Below, piece after piece: positions 24,260 to 33,729 of a stretch of DNA of 64,000 nucleotides. This stretch comes from Terrabacter aerolatus (GTDB lineage: Bacteria > Actinomycetota > Actinomycetes > Actinomycetales > Dermatophilaceae). The stretch covers positions 186,001 through 250,000 of the forward strand of contig NZ_BJYX01000002.1 of the NCBI RefSeq assembly GCF_007991735.1. The letters are read 5' to 3'. The translations under genes were made by a program, and so were the position numbers. Each line of letters opens with the position of its first letter. Positions within the stretch are counted from its first letter, which is position 1. The notes beneath the pieces were generated by a model that was given only the letters and a program-made list of their open reading frames with translations, had not been told where the DNA came from and did no database searches.

Positions 24260-26518
24260 GTGCCGGTGCTCACCGAGGACTCGCCCCTGACCAAGCTCGT
24301 CAAGAAGAACGAGGCGGAGCAGCTCGCCCGCACCAAGGGCCTGCTCAGCGTCGCCGACCTGTTCGAGTTCGTGCCCCGCCGCTACGTCAGGCCCGGCCAG
24401 CTCACCGACCTCTCGTCGCTGCACGTCGGTGAGGACGTCCTCGTCGTCGCCGAGGTCAAGACCGCCGCGACCCGGTCGATGCGCAACCGCCGGGGAAAGA
24501 TGCTCACCGTCGTCATCGGCGACGACCTGGGCAACGAGCTCGACGTCACGTTCTTCAGCGCCTACGGCCACGAGGGCAAGCTCAAGCCCGGCGTGCGCGG
24601 CTTCTTCGTCGGGCAGATCGGCGCCTACGGTCGGCGCCTCCAGCTGACCCACCCGGAGTACGAGCTGTTCGACGACGAGGAGGCCGGAGAAGCCGCCGTG
24701 GAGTGGTACCGCACCCACCGCGTGCCGGTCTACTCCACGACGGGCAAGCTCAACTCGCTGCGCCTGCGCAAGCTCGTGCACACCGCGCTCGACACGGTCG
24801 ACCGCATCCGTGAGCCCGTACCCGAGGAGGTACGCGTGGCGCGCGGCCTCGTCGACCGGGCCGTCGCGCTCGAGCTCGTCCACCGGCCCGCCGTCGACGA
24901 CCACCCGTCGCGGGGGCTCGACCGGCTCAAGTACGACGAGGCCTTCGTCCTCCAGACGATCCTCGCCCAGCGCCGCAAGGCCGCCGAGGCCGAGCTCGGC
25001 ACACCGCGGCTCCCTCGACCCGGCGGGCTGCTGGCTGCCTTCGACGCCCGCCTGCCCTTCGAGCTCACCCAGGGCCAACGTGAGATCGGTGAGGTGTTCG
25101 CGTCCGAGCTCGCGTCCGAGCGTCCGATGCACCGGCTGCTCCAGGGTGAGGTGGGCTCGGGCAAGACGGTCGTGGCGCTCCGGGCGATGCTGGCCGCCAT
25201 CGACGCGGGTGGTCAGGCCGCCCTGCTCGCACCGACCGAGGTCCTCGCGGCACAGCACCACCGCTCGATCACGGCGATGCTCGGCGACCTCGCCCAGGGC
25301 GGGATGCTCGGCGGCTCGGAGTTCGGCACGACCGTGGCCCTGCTCACGGGCAGCCAGAACGCCGGGGCCCGTCGCCGGTCCCTGCTCGACGCGGCCTCGG
25401 GCGGCGCGGGCATCGTCGTGGGCACCCACGCCCTCATCCAGAAGCACGTGCAGTTCGCCGACCTCGCACTCGTCGTCGTCGACGAGCAGCACCGGTTCGG
25501 AGTGGAGCAGCGAGACGCCCTCCGCGAGAAGGGGATCCGGCCTCCGCACGTGCTCGTCATGACGGCCACGCCGATCCCGCGCACCGTGGCCATGACGGTC
25601 TTCGGCGACATGGAGACCTCCACGCTCCGCGAGCTGCCCCGGGGGCGTTCACCGATCGCCACCCACGTCGTCGACGCCGACAAGCCCGGGTGGGTCGACC
25701 GCACCTGGCAGCGGGTGGCCGAGGAGGTCGCGAAGGGACACCAGGCATACGTCGTGTGCCCCCGCATCGGCGACGCCGACGACGAGAGCGGTTCGGGTGC
25801 CGCGACGTCCCGGGACACCTCGGACGAGGACGCCGGGTGGGACGCCCACTGGGACGACGACGGCGCGGCCCCCGAGGGCGAGCAGGACGCGCCCGCCAAG
25901 GAGCTCACCGGCGTCTACGCGATGCTCAGCACGCTGCGGGCCACACCGGCGCTCCAGGGCGTGCGGCTCGAGGTGCTCCACGGGCGCCTCGACCCCGACG
26001 CCAAGGACGCCACCATGCGCGCCTTCGCCGCGGGCGAGATCGACGTGCTCGTGGCGACCACCGTCATCGAGGTCGGCGTCGACGTGCCGAACGCCTCGGT
26101 CATGGTCGTCGTCGACGCCGACCGCTTCGGCATCTCGCAGCTGCACCAGCTCCGCGGCCGGGTGGGCCGTGGTGCGGTGCCGGGGCTCTGCCTGCTCATG
26201 ACCCAGGGCGCGGGGGAGCGGGCCGCCGAGCGCCTCGACCAGGTGGCCGCCACGACCGACGGGTTCGAGCTCGCCCGAGCCGACCTCATGCTGCGGCGCG
26301 AGGGCGACGTGCTCGGCGCGCGCCAGAGCGGTCGCGGCAACTCCGTGCGGCACCTGCGTCTCGGCCGGGTCGAGGACGAGCAGATCATCGCCGACGCGCG
26401 GGAGGACGCGTTCGCCCTCGTCGACGCGGACCCCGGGCTGCGCGAGCACCCGGCGCTCGCCGCAGCGGTGGCGATGCGCCTCGACGAGGACCAGGCCGTA
26501 TGGCTCGAGCGAGGATGA
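24260..26518 (+). CDS. recG: ATP-dependent DNA helicase RecG
   Basis: 752 residues. Reverses stalled forks and processes branched DNA. An N-terminal wedge/OB domain (about 55-150) is followed by superfamily 2 motifs: GEVGSGKTVVALRAM (Walker A), VVVDEQHRFGVEQR (DEQH box), MTATPIPRT, VATTVIEVGVDVPNASVM and QLRGRVGRG. An acidic insert of about 45 residues (around 510-555, rich in D/E/S/G) sits between the helicase lobes. GTG at 24260 starts one base after the upstream stop; rsmD follows by one base. Confidence 0.96.
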   Translation: MPVLTEDSPLTKLVKKNEAEQLARTKGLLSVADLFEFVPRRYVRPGQLTDLSSLHVGEDVLVVAEVKTAATRSMRNRRGKMLTVVIGDDLGNELDVTFFSAYGHEGKLKPGVRGFFVGQIGAYGRRLQLTHPEYELFDDEEAGEAAVEWYRTHRVPVYSTTGKLNSLRLRKLVHTALDTVDRIREPVPEEVRVARGLVDRAVALELVHRPAVDDHPSRGLDRLKYDEAFVLQTILAQRRKAAEAELGTPRLPRPGGLLAAFDARLPFELTQGQREIGEVFASELASERPMHRLLQGEVGSGKTVVALRAMLAAIDAGGQAALLAPTEVLAAQHHRSITAMLGDLAQGGMLGGSEFGTTVALLTGSQNAGARRRSLLDAASGGAGIVVGTHALIQKHVQFADLALVVVDEQHRFGVEQRDALREKGIRPPHVLVMTATPIPRTVAMTVFGDMETSTLRELPRGRSPIATHVVDADKPGWVDRTWQRVAEEVAKGHQAYVVCPRIGDADDESGSGAATSRDTSDEDAGWDAHWDDDGAAPEGEQDAPAKELTGVYAMLSTLRATPALQGVRLEVLHGRLDPDAKDATMRAFAAGEIDVLVATTVIEVGVDVPNASVMVVVDADRFGISQLHQLRGRVGRGAVPGLCLLMTQGAGERAAERLDQVAATTDGFELARADLMLRREGDVLGARQSGRGNSVRHLRLGRVEDEQIIADAREDAFALVDADPGLREHPALAAAVAMRLDEDQAVWLERG

Positions 26519-26519
26519 G

Positions 26520-27101
26520 ATGACACGGATCATCAGCGGCGTCGCCGGCGGGCGACGGCTCCAGACCCCGCCGGGGTCCTTGACGCGACCCACGTCCGAC
26601 CGCGTGCGTGAGGCGCTCTTCAGCCGTCTCGAGCACCGCGGCCTGCTCGACGGGGCCAACGTGCTCGACCTGTATGCCGGTTCCGGAGCCCTCGGCCTCG
26701 AGGCCGCGAGTCGCGGGGCGGCGCTCGTCCTGCTCGTCGAGTCGCACCAGGCCGCGGCCAAGGTCATCCGCAGCAACGTGGCGGTCGTGGGGCGTCCGGG
26801 CGTCCGGGTCCTCGCGGACACCGTCGAGCGCGCTCTGGCGTCAGGGCCGCCGGGCGGGGTGCGCATGGACCTCGTCCTGCTCGACCCGCCCTACGACGTG
26901 CCCGAGGACGCCCTGGCCTCCGTGCTCGCGACCCTCGTCGAGCGGCAGTGGCTCGCGTCCGACGCCTTCGTCGTCGTGGAGCGATCGAGCCGCTCGCCCC
27001 AGCCCACCTGGCCCGAGGGGCTCGAGCTGTCCGGCGAGAAGCGCTACGGCGAGACGGCGATGTGGTTCGCCGAGCCGCCGCCACGCGAGGTCGTGGCCTG
27101 A
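26520..27101 (+). CDS. rsmD: 16S rRNA (guanine(966)-N2)-methyltransferase
   Basis: 193 residues. Methylates G966 of 16S rRNA during 30S assembly using S-adenosylmethionine. Marks: RIISGVAGGRRLQTPPG, RPTSDRVREALFSRL, VLDLYAGSGALGLEAASRG (SAM loop) and LLDPPYD (catalytic motif IV). ATG at 26520 is one base after the recG stop. coaD follows after 36 bases with its own leaderless promoter. Confidence 0.94.
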   Translation: MTRIISGVAGGRRLQTPPGSLTRPTSDRVREALFSRLEHRGLLDGANVLDLYAGSGALGLEAASRGAALVLLVESHQAAAKVIRSNVAVVGRPGVRVLADTVERALASGPPGGVRMDLVLLDPPYDVPEDALASVLATLVERQWLASDAFVVVERSSRSPQPTWPEGLELSGEKRYGETAMWFAEPPPREVVA

Positions 27102-27124
27102 GCCGTCCGCACACAGCCGGACGG

Positions 27125-27130
27125 TAGGTT
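27125..27130 (+). promoter_or_regulatory. -10 box of a leaderless promoter (coaD)
   Basis: TAGGTT, seven bases before the coaD GTG at 27138, with no ribosome-binding site between. It suggests coaD is transcribed separately from rsmD at least in part. Confidence 0.5.
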
Positions 27131-27137
27131 GGGCCGC

Positions 27138-27626
27138 GTGACGAGCGAAGCGCGCCGCTGTGTCTGCCCCGGCTCCTACGACCCGATCACCAACGGTCAC
27201 GTCGACGTGGTGACCCGGGCCAGCAGGCTGTTCGACGAGGTCGTCGTCGCGATCCTGCACAACCCGAGCAAGCAGGGCACGTTCACCGTCGACGAGCGCA
27301 TCGACCTCATCCGGCAGTCGGTCGGACACCTGCCCAACGTCCGCATCGGGGCCTGGGCCGGCACGCTCGTCGTCGACGTCTGCCGCGAGGTCGGGGCCTC
27401 GACGATGGTCAAGGGACTGCGCGGCGGGACCGACTTCGCCTACGAGCTACCCATGGCGCACATGAACCACCACCTCACGGGCGTCGAGACCCTCTTCCTC
27501 GCGGCCGACCCGACCCTGCAGCACGTCTCGAGCTCGCTCATCAAGGAGGTCGTGCGCTACGGCGGCGACGTCAGCGGTCTCGTGCCGGACCCCGTCCTCG
27601 CGGCGCTGGGCGATCGTCTCGCCTGA
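27138..27626 (+). CDS. coaD: Phosphopantetheine adenylyltransferase
   Basis: 162 residues. Transfers AMP from ATP to 4'-phosphopantetheine, the penultimate step of coenzyme A synthesis. Nucleotidyltransferase motif PGSYDPITNGHVDVV (TxGH-type), VAILHNPSKQGTF, MVKGLRGGTDFAYE and HVSSSLIKEVVRYGGDV are all typical. GTG at 27138 is favoured over TTG at 27129 because the latter falls inside the -10 box. Confidence 0.96.
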   Translation: MTSEARRCVCPGSYDPITNGHVDVVTRASRLFDEVVVAILHNPSKQGTFTVDERIDLIRQSVGHLPNVRIGAWAGTLVVDVCREVGASTMVKGLRGGTDFAYELPMAHMNHHLTGVETLFLAADPTLQHVSSSLIKEVVRYGGDVSGLVPDPVLAALGDRLA

Positions 27627-27715
27627 TTTGGGTGCACGGCCCCCCTCCAGTACCCTTGGAGGTCGGTCCACGTCCGTCTTGGCGCGGGCCGAATCCTCTA
27701 CTGTTCGCAGGAGCC

Positions 27716-28291
27716 ATGGACCGTCCCGATCCCCGTTCTTCTCTGGTGCTCGACACCAGGGAGCTCGTTCGGCGACCGGGCACGATGCTGGAGCTCTCGC
27801 GCACGGTGACGTTGCCCGAAGACCTCGGAACCGACGTCATCTCGATCCCTGCCGGTCATCCGGTGCAGGTCGAGGTGCGGCTCGAGTCCGTCGTCGAAGG
27901 TGTCCTCGTGACGGGTTCGGTCAGTGGCACGGCGACCGGCGTCTGCGTGCGGTGCCTGGATCCCCTCGAGCTCGCTGTCGAGGGGACCTTCCTGGAGCTG
28001 TTCGCCTATGCCGACCGGGCGGCGCACCACCACGAGGTGGGCGCCGACTCGGACGAGGACGAGGTGCACGAGCTGGTCGGTGACCTCATCGACCTCGAGC
28101 CCGTGCTCCGGGACGCTGTCGTGCCGACGCTGCCGTTCCAACCGGTGTGCCGGCCGGACTGCCCGGGGTTGTGTTCCGAGTGTGGGATGCACCTCGCGGA
28201 GGACCCGGACCATCATCATGAAGTGATCGACCCGAGGTGGTCGTCCCTCAGTGGACTGCTGAGCGACGACCCGCAAGAGAAGAGGAACTGA
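27716..28291 (+). CDS. YceD/DUF177 family protein
   Basis: 191 residues. YceD proteins sit before rpmF across bacteria and are linked to 23S rRNA and ribosome assembly; the biochemical activity is not settled. Two cysteine clusters are visible, CVRCLDPL in the middle and [13 protein letters not shown] near the C-terminus, suggesting metal binding. ATG at 27716 follows GCAGGAGCC; the frame opens earlier but without a site. rpmF begins two bases after the stop. Confidence 0.88.
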   Translation: MDRPDPRSSLVLDTRELVRRPGTMLELSRTVTLPEDLGTDVISIPAGHPVQVEVRLESVVEGVLVTGSVSGTATGVCVRCLDPLELAVEGTFLELFAYADRAAHHHEVGADSDEDEVHELVGDLIDLEPVLRDAVVPTLPFQPVCRPDCPGLCSECGMHLAEDPDHHHEVIDPRWSSLSGLLSDDPQEKRN

Positions 28292-28292
28292 C

Positions 28293-28487
28293 GTGGCTGT
28301 CCCGAAGCGGAAGATGTCGCGCTCCAACACCCGTTCGCGTCGCGCGAACTGGAAGGCAACGCCGACGACGCTCACCACGTGCCCCCAGTGCGGTGCGGCG
28401 ACCCAGCCGCACATCGCGTGCCCCTCGTGCGGCACGTACAAGGGCCGTCACTACTCCGTTGCCGAGCGCACCGAGCACCAGGCCTGA
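28293..28487 (+). CDS. rpmF: 50S ribosomal protein L32
   Basis: 64 residues: [20 protein letters not shown] at the N-terminus and a four-cysteine zinc ribbon, CPQCGAAT and [12 protein letters not shown] at 28293, coupled to yceD; rnc starts eight bases later. Standard yceD-rpmF-rnc order. Confidence 0.97.
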   Translation: MAVPKRKMSRSNTRSRRANWKATPTTLTTCPQCGAATQPHIACPSCGTYKGRHYSVAERTEHQA

Positions 28488-28494
28488 TCACACC

Positions 28495-29334
28495 GTGAGC
28501 AGCCCCATGAGCGACCTTGGCGCTGGGGGTGTTCCGGCGGTGCCGCAGCGGCCCGTCGATGCTCTGATCGCCCACCTCCACGAGGTGGTCGGCCAGGACA
28601 TCGACGAGCCGCTGCTCCTGCGTTCCCTGACGCACCGCTCGTACGCCTACGAGAACGGTGGACTGCCCAACAACGAGCGTCTCGAGTTCCTCGGTGACTC
28701 CGTGCTGGGCCTCGTCGTCACCGACTCGCTGTACCGCGAGCACCCGGACCTCGCCGAGGGGCAGCTGGCGAAGCTGCGCGCCGCGGTCGTCAACATGCGT
28801 GCCCTCGCGGACGTCGCGCGCACCTTCGACCTCGGGCAGTACGTCATGCTCGGCAAGGGCGAGGAGGCCACGGGCGGGCGTGACAAGGCCTCGATCCTGG
28901 CCGACACCCTCGAGGCGCTCATCGGCACGGTGTTCCTCTCGACCGACATCGACTTCGCCGCGCGCTTCGTGCACCACCACTTCGACCCCCTCATCGAGGA
29001 GGCCGCGACGCTCGGTGCCGGGCTCGACTGGAAGACCAGCCTGCAGGAGATGGCCGCGGGATCGGCCCTCGGTTCACCGGAGTACCGCGTCGCCGAGCAG
29101 GGGCCGGACCACGAGAAGGAGTTCCACGCCCGGGTCGTCGTCGGCGAGGAGGTCCTCGGTGAGGGCCACGGCCGGTCGAAGAAGGAGGCCGAGCAGAAGG
29201 CCGCCAAGGAGGCCTGGCACACCCTCGACGCCCGTCGCACGCCCGTGAACGCCGCGACCTCGGTGGGCCGCGGCAGCTCGACCGACCCGGCCGTTGAGCC
29301 GAGCGTCGGAGCCGCGGGTTCGTCCGAGGGCTGA
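28495..29334 (+). CDS. rnc: Ribonuclease III
   Basis: 279 residues. Cleaves double-stranded RNA in rRNA processing. The catalytic signature [15 protein letters not shown] lies near residue 60, with [14 protein letters not shown] carrying the second acidic site. A dsRNA-binding domain (about 180-250) ends with [19 protein letters not shown], followed by a disordered Ser/Gly tail. GTG at 28495 or ATG at 28507 could start it; neither has a clear ribosome-binding site. mutM follows five bases after the stop. Confidence 0.95.
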   Translation: MSSPMSDLGAGGVPAVPQRPVDALIAHLHEVVGQDIDEPLLLRSLTHRSYAYENGGLPNNERLEFLGDSVLGLVVTDSLYREHPDLAEGQLAKLRAAVVNMRALADVARTFDLGQYVMLGKGEEATGGRDKASILADTLEALIGTVFLSTDIDFAARFVHHHFDPLIEEAATLGAGLDWKTSLQEMAAGSALGSPEYRVAEQGPDHEKEFHARVVVGEEVLGEGHGRSKKEAEQKAAKEAWHTLDARRTPVNAATSVGRGSSTDPAVEPSVGAAGSSEG

Positions 29335-29339
29335 GCCGC

Positions 29340-30200
29340 GTGCCCGAGCTGCCCGAGGTCGAGGTCGTCCGTCGTGGCCTCGCCGACCACGTCGTGGGTC
29401 GGCACGTCACGCGCGCCCGCATCACCGGCGTGCGCGTGGCCCGTCGCCACGACGCCGGTCCCGACGACCTCGCGGCTCGTCTGCACGACGTGACGGTCAC
29501 CGCGGCCTCCCGCCGCGGCAAGTACCTCTGGTTGGCGCTCGACGGTGAGGACGCGCTCATCGTCCACCTGGGCATGAGCGGCCAGATGCTCGTCGAGCCG
29601 GCGGATGCGCCGCTCGAGAAGCACTGTCACGCCCAGTTCGACTTCGACGACGGCGGACCGCAGCTGCGCTTCGTCGACCAGCGCACCTTCGGCGGTCTCG
29701 CGCTCTCGCCGCTGCGCCCGGACGGCATCCCCGAGTCGGTCGCCCACATCGCGCCCGACCCGTTCGAGTCCGCCTACGACCAGGCCTCGGTCGTGCGCCG
29801 GATGAAGCAGCGTGAGAGCGCCGTCAAACGCGCCCTGCTCGACCAGTCCCTCGTCTCGGGCATCGGCAACATCTACGCCGACGAGGCCCTGTGGCGCGCG
29901 CAGGTGCACGGCGAACGGCTCTGCTCGGCGCTGACGAAGCCGACCCTGTCACGCATCCTCGACCACGCCCGGGAGGTGATGGCCGAGGCGCTCGGGCACG
30001 GGGGGACGAGCTTCGACTCGCTCTACGTCAACGTCAACGGCGCGAGCGGTTACTTCGACCGCTCGCTCCACGCGTACGGCCGGGCCGGCACCCCGTGCGA
30101 CCGGTGCGGCACCATCATGCGGCGCGAGCACTTCATGAACCGCTCGTCGTTCTCCTGCCCGGTCTGCCAGCCACGACCGAGACGCCGCAGCCCGTCCTGA
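29340..30200 (+). CDS. mutM: Formamidopyrimidine-DNA glycosylase (Fpg)
   Basis: 286 residues. Removes 8-oxoguanine and other oxidised bases. After Met removal the N-terminus is [13 protein letters not shown] with the catalytic proline and glutamate. [15 protein letters not shown] is the H2TH region, and the C-terminal zinc finger is [13 protein letters not shown] ... FSCPVCQ. GTG at 29340. The last codons and stop lie inside a terminator hairpin. Confidence 0.97.
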   Translation: MPELPEVEVVRRGLADHVVGRHVTRARITGVRVARRHDAGPDDLAARLHDVTVTAASRRGKYLWLALDGEDALIVHLGMSGQMLVEPADAPLEKHCHAQFDFDDGGPQLRFVDQRTFGGLALSPLRPDGIPESVAHIAPDPFESAYDQASVVRRMKQRESAVKRALLDQSLVSGIGNIYADEALWRAQVHGERLCSALTKPTLSRILDHAREVMAEALGHGGTSFDSLYVNVNGASGYFDRSLHAYGRAGTPCDRCGTIMRREHFMNRSSFSCPVCQPRPRRRSPS

Positions 30201-30229
30201 CCGTCGAGGACGGGGGACGGGCTGCGGCG
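30183..30229 (+). terminator. Terminator overlapping the mutM stop codon
   Basis: A 15-bp perfect stem (30183-30197 with 30215-30229, core GCCGCAGCCCGTCC) encloses a 17-base loop that contains the mutM TGA and a nested CCGTC/GACGG stem. The left arm encodes the last residues of mutM. It is the likely end of the rpmF-rnc-mutM transcript. Confidence 0.65.
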
Positions 30230-30264
30230 ACCTCTGGCTGCCCCGGCGGTCTGCCGGGTGGGCG

Positions 30265-30597
30265 TCAGTGGCCCGAGGGGCGACGCTTCGGGGCGGGGCG
30301 CACCGGGTCGTCGTCGGGCGGCTCGACGTGCTCGGGGACGACGATGGGCTTGATCCGCGCCCACACGACGAAGAAGGCGCTGACGACGACCAGCGCGATG
30401 CCGGCATACAGGTTGGCGTTGACGCCGCCCGTCTTGTCGAGCGACTGGTCACCGAAGATCCCCATGACGAGCAGGATGATGCCGTAGAGGCCGAGCAGCG
30501 CCCCGATGAAGTTGCGGATGTCGAAGGCGCCCGCGGTGTGCTGGCCCTCGTGCTTCCCGTCGCGGGTGGGAGCGCCGCGATCGTGCTTTTCGCTCAT
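30265..30597 (-). CDS. Small two-helix membrane protein next to a sodium/solute symporter
   Basis: 110 residues. A polar N-terminus (MSEKHDRGAPTRDGKHEGQH) is followed by two hydrophobic segments (about 28-48 and 63-83) and a proline-rich charged tail. It begins 13 bases after the symporter stop, in the same direction, and has no family I recognise. Small partner subunits of SSS symporters (DUF4212, YhdT type) occupy this position in other bacteria; that role here is inference from context only. ATG at 30597. Confidence 0.7.
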   Translation of the reverse strand: MSEKHDRGAPTRDGKHEGQHTAGAFDIRNFIGALLGLYGIILLVMGIFGDQSLDKTGGVNANLYAGIALVVVSAFFVVWARIKPIVVPEHVEPPDDDPVRPAPKRRPSGH

Positions 30598-30610
30598 GTC
30601 GAGGCTCCTG

Positions 30611-32371
30611 TCAGAACAAGAAGTTGAGGATGAGGACGAGGACGAGCGAGATGCCGGCGAGGGGCAGCGTGCGGCGGAACCACGGGAGCTTGCGCTCCTC
30701 GGGGTCCACGAGGTCCTCGCGCGGGGTCTCGGAGTAGACGAGTCCGCGCAGCTCGCTCGCCGGCTTCGGCTCGGTCATGAGCGAGACGACGACGCTGAGC
30801 ACGATGTCGACGACGAAGGCCACCGAGGCCGCGACGAACGCGGCGCCCTGCCCGCCGAGCGGGATGATGCCGAGGCTCAGGGTCCCGAAGGCGTCCTTGC
30901 TGAGGAGGGCGACGGCGACGGCCGACAGCGTGCCGGCCGAGAGGCCCACCCATCCGGCGGTCGCGGTCATCCGCTTCCAGAACATGCCGAGGATGAACGT
31001 CGCGAAGAGCGGGGCGTTGAAGAAGCCGAACAGCGTCTGGAGGTAGTCCATGACGTTGCTGAACGAGCTCGCGACGATGGCGGTGAAGATCGCGATGACG
31101 GTCGCGCCGACCGTGGCCAGGCGCCCGATGCGCAGGTAGTAGTCGTCGCTGTGGTCCTTGCGGATGTAGCGCTGCCACAGGTCGTAGCTGAAGACGGTGT
31201 TGAACGCCGAGATGTTGGCGGCCATGCCCGCCATGAAGGCCGCGAGCAGCCCGGCGATGGCGACGCCGAGCAGGCCGTTGGGCAGCACGTCACGCATGAG
31301 CAGCAGGAGCGAGTCGTTGAACTTCACGCCTTCCCCGGAGGCGCCGCCGGGGGGCGAGCCGCCGGCCTTGAGCTTGGTGATCTCGGGGACGAGCACCGCG
31401 GCCACCATGCCGGGGAGGATGACGATGAAGGGGACGAACATCTTGGGGAACGACCCGATGATCGGCGTCTTGCGGGCCGCGGAGATCGAGTTCGACGCCA
31501 TGGCGCGCTGGACCTCGACGAAGTTCGTCGTCCAGTAGCCGAAGGAGAGCACGAAGCCGAGCCCGAAGACGATGCCGATGACCGACCACACCGGTGAGCT
31601 GAACCCCGAGAGGGCCTCGCCGGGCCAGGAGTGGAGCTGCTGGTCGGCCGACGGCACCTTCGCGGCTGCGGCGGCGGGGCTCGCCGCGAACTCGGTGATC
31701 TTGTCCTTGAGCCCTTGGTAGCCACCCACCCGGTGCAGGCCGATGAGGGTCAGCGGCAGCAGCGCGGCCACGATGACGAAGAACTGGAGCACCTCGTTGT
31801 AGATCGCCGCCGAGAGGCCGCCGAGGGTGATGTAGGACAGCACGATCGCGGCCGCGACGAGCAGGGCCACCCACAGGGGCCAGCCGAGCAGCGCGTGCAC
31901 GATCGAGCCGAGCAGGTAGAGGTTGACGCCGGCGATGAGCAGCTGGGCCACGGCGAAGCTGATCGCGTTGACGAGGTGCGCGCCCGTGCCGAAGCGGCGG
32001 AACATGAACTCCGGGACCGAGCGCACCTTCGAGCCGTAGTAGAAGGGCATCATCACGACGCCGAGGAAGAGCATGGCGGGGATGGCGCCGACCCAGAAGT
32101 AGTGCACGGTCGAGATGCCGAGCTCGGCACCGTTGGCCGACATGCCCATGATCTCGACGGCACCGAGGTTCGCCGAGATGAAGGCGAGGCCGGTGACCCA
32201 GGCCGGCAGCGACCGGCCGGAGAGGAAGAAGTCGATCGAGTCGGACACCGCGCGCCTCGCCATGACCCCGATGCCGAGGACGAAGACGAAGTAGAGGGCG
32301 ATGATGAGGTAGTCGACCGGTTTGGCGCTGATGAGGGTGTCCGCGGTGGGCAGACCCGCCAGTGCGTGCAT
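30611..32371 (-). CDS. Sodium:solute symporter (SSS family, sugar-type)
   Basis: 586 residues with about 14 hydrophobic helices, as in SGLT-type transporters. Typical blocks: FLSGRSLPAWVTGLAFISAN, LGAVEIMGMSANGAELGIS, SYITLGGLSAAIYNEVLQF, SFGYWTTNFVEVQRAMAS and ANISAFNTVFSYDLW. The length and a final helix at the C-terminus fit the SGLT/MIOP branch, so a sugar or polyol cotransported with sodium is likely but not proved. ATG at 32371 has GAAGGGA upstream and a TAGCGT box about 30 bases further. The small membrane gene follows after 13 bases. Confidence 0.9.
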   Translation of the reverse strand: MHALAGLPTADTLISAKPVDYLIIALYFVFVLGIGVMARRAVSDSIDFFLSGRSLPAWVTGLAFISANLGAVEIMGMSANGAELGISTVHYFWVGAIPAMLFLGVVMMPFYYGSKVRSVPEFMFRRFGTGAHLVNAISFAVAQLLIAGVNLYLLGSIVHALLGWPLWVALLVAAAIVLSYITLGGLSAAIYNEVLQFFVIVAALLPLTLIGLHRVGGYQGLKDKITEFAASPAAAAAKVPSADQQLHSWPGEALSGFSSPVWSVIGIVFGLGFVLSFGYWTTNFVEVQRAMASNSISAARKTPIIGSFPKMFVPFIVILPGMVAAVLVPEITKLKAGGSPPGGASGEGVKFNDSLLLLMRDVLPNGLLGVAIAGLLAAFMAGMAANISAFNTVFSYDLWQRYIRKDHSDDYYLRIGRLATVGATVIAIFTAIVASSFSNVMDYLQTLFGFFNAPLFATFILGMFWKRMTATAGWVGLSAGTLSAVAVALLSKDAFGTLSLGIIPLGGQGAAFVAASVAFVVDIVLSVVVSLMTEPKPASELRGLVYSETPREDLVDPEERKLPWFRRTLPLAGISLVLVLILNFLF

Positions 32372-32431
32372 GCGTTCAGTCCCTTCGTTGGGCGACGACT
32401 CACGCTAGCGCAGCCCCGGACGGCGGGCGCG

Positions 32432-33706
32432 TCAGGCTGGGCGGGTGTCTCGTGCCCCGGTGATGAGCCGTTTGAGCGGGACGGAGGAGTCCGCCGCCGA
32501 GTCGGCCTCGATCGTCATACCCTTCTCGAGCGCGCGTTTCACAGCCAGGTAGTCGGCGGGGACACCGAGCGACTCGACGGCGATGAGCAGGCCGTCTCGG
32601 TAGCTGAGGATCGAGAACCGCTCTGACGCAACGTCGCCGCGGACCACCGTGCGGTCGGCGCCGTGCGGGAGGCCCGCCATCTGGAGCCGGAGGTCGCCCT
32701 GGTCGCTCCAGAACCACGGCACGCTGTCGTATGCCGTGTCGTGCCCGGCGAGGGTCGCCGCGGCCACGCGTGCCTGGTCCGTCGCGTGCGGGACGCTCTC
32801 GAGCCTCGCGGGACCGGGCTCGCCGCGGGTGAACGGGTTGGGCCCGACCGCACAGTCACCGGCTGCGACCGTCAGGCCGTCCGAGGCGCGGGCTCGCTCG
32901 TCGACGACGATCCCGAGCGGCTCGACGAGCAGTCCGAGCTGCTCGGCGAGCTCGGTGCGTGGGACCGCTCCGATGCCGACGACGACGAGTTCGGCCGGCA
33001 GGACCGTGCCGTCGGCGAGCTCCACTCCCGTGACGGCCCCGTCGTGGCCCACGACGCGGACGGCCCCGGCCTGCAGCAGGATCCGGGTGCCGCGTCGGAG
33101 GTGGGCGTCCCGGACGGCGTCGGACAGCAGGGGGCTGACGGCCCGGCCGAGGAGACGGTCGGTCAGCTCGACCACCGTCACGGCGGCACCGAGCGACCGG
33201 GCCCCTGCTGCGATCTCGAGCCCGATGAAGCCACCTCCGACGACGACGACCTCACGAGCGGCGCGGATCCGTGGCGCGAGCCGGTCGGCGTCGGCCAGGG
33301 TCCGCACCGAGTGGACGCCGTCGAGGTCGGCGCCGTCGAGCGGCAGCTTCCGGTCGGTGGCTCCCGTCGTGAGGGCCAGCCGGTCGAAGGCGAGCGTGCG
33401 CCCGGACGCCGTCGTGGCGCTGCCACCCGAGGCGTCCCGCTCGATCGACTCGACCCGGTCGCCGGTCACGAGCTCGACGCCGAGGTCGGCGAACCAGGCC
33501 GCGTCGTGGAAGACGAGCGAGTCTCGCTCGTGGTCGCCGCGGAGGTAGCCCTTCGACAGGGGCGGCCGCTCGTAGGGCGGCTCGGGCTCGTCGCCGACGA
33601 GCACCACGGGAGCGGTGTCGCCGAGCTCGCGGAGCGCGGTCACGAGCGAGATGCCGGCCTGGCCGGCCCCGACGACGAGGGTCACGGCGCGCTCGTCACT
33701 GGACAT
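32432..33706 (-). CDS. FAD-dependent ferredoxin/rubredoxin reductase
   Basis: 424 residues. Two nucleotide-binding motifs are visible: VVGAGQAGISLVTALRE at the N-terminus for FAD and VVVGGGFIGLEIAAGA (about residue 155) for NAD(P)H. Between them is YERPPLSKGYLRG, the hallmark of the ferredoxin reductase branch, and ATD-type GDCAVGPNPF later on. The C-terminal region (from about 320) matches the reductase C domain. It would pass electrons from NAD(P)H to a ferredoxin for a P450 or oxygenase; no partner is encoded here. The ATG at 33706 is only 23 bases from the divergent gene's start. Confidence 0.88.
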   Translation of the reverse strand: MSSDERAVTLVVGAGQAGISLVTALRELGDTAPVVLVGDEPEPPYERPPLSKGYLRGDHERDSLVFHDAAWFADLGVELVTGDRVESIERDASGGSATTASGRTLAFDRLALTTGATDRKLPLDGADLDGVHSVRTLADADRLAPRIRAAREVVVVGGGFIGLEIAAGARSLGAAVTVVELTDRLLGRAVSPLLSDAVRDAHLRRGTRILLQAGAVRVVGHDGAVTGVELADGTVLPAELVVVGIGAVPRTELAEQLGLLVEPLGIVVDERARASDGLTVAAGDCAVGPNPFTRGEPGPARLESVPHATDQARVAAATLAGHDTAYDSVPWFWSDQGDLRLQMAGLPHGADRTVVRGDVASERFSILSYRDGLLIAVESLGVPADYLAVKRALEKGMTIEADSAADSSVPLKRLITGARDTRPA

Positions 33707-33713
33707 GGTGGCC

Positions 33714-33719
33714 AGCCTA
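33714..33719 (-). promoter_or_regulatory. -10 box of the reductase gene, overlapping the divergent -10
   Basis: TAGGCT on the minus strand, seven bases before the ATG at 33706. It shares two bases with the plus-strand TAGGGT at 33718; the two together read AGCCTAGGGT. Confidence 0.55.
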
Positions 33720-33723
33720 GGGT
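33718..33723 (+). promoter_or_regulatory. -10 box of a leaderless promoter (gene at 33730)
   Basis: TAGGGT, six bases before the ATG at 33730, no ribosome-binding site. It overlaps the opposing -10 box of the reductase gene. Confidence 0.55.
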
Positions 33724-33729
33724 GGGCCC

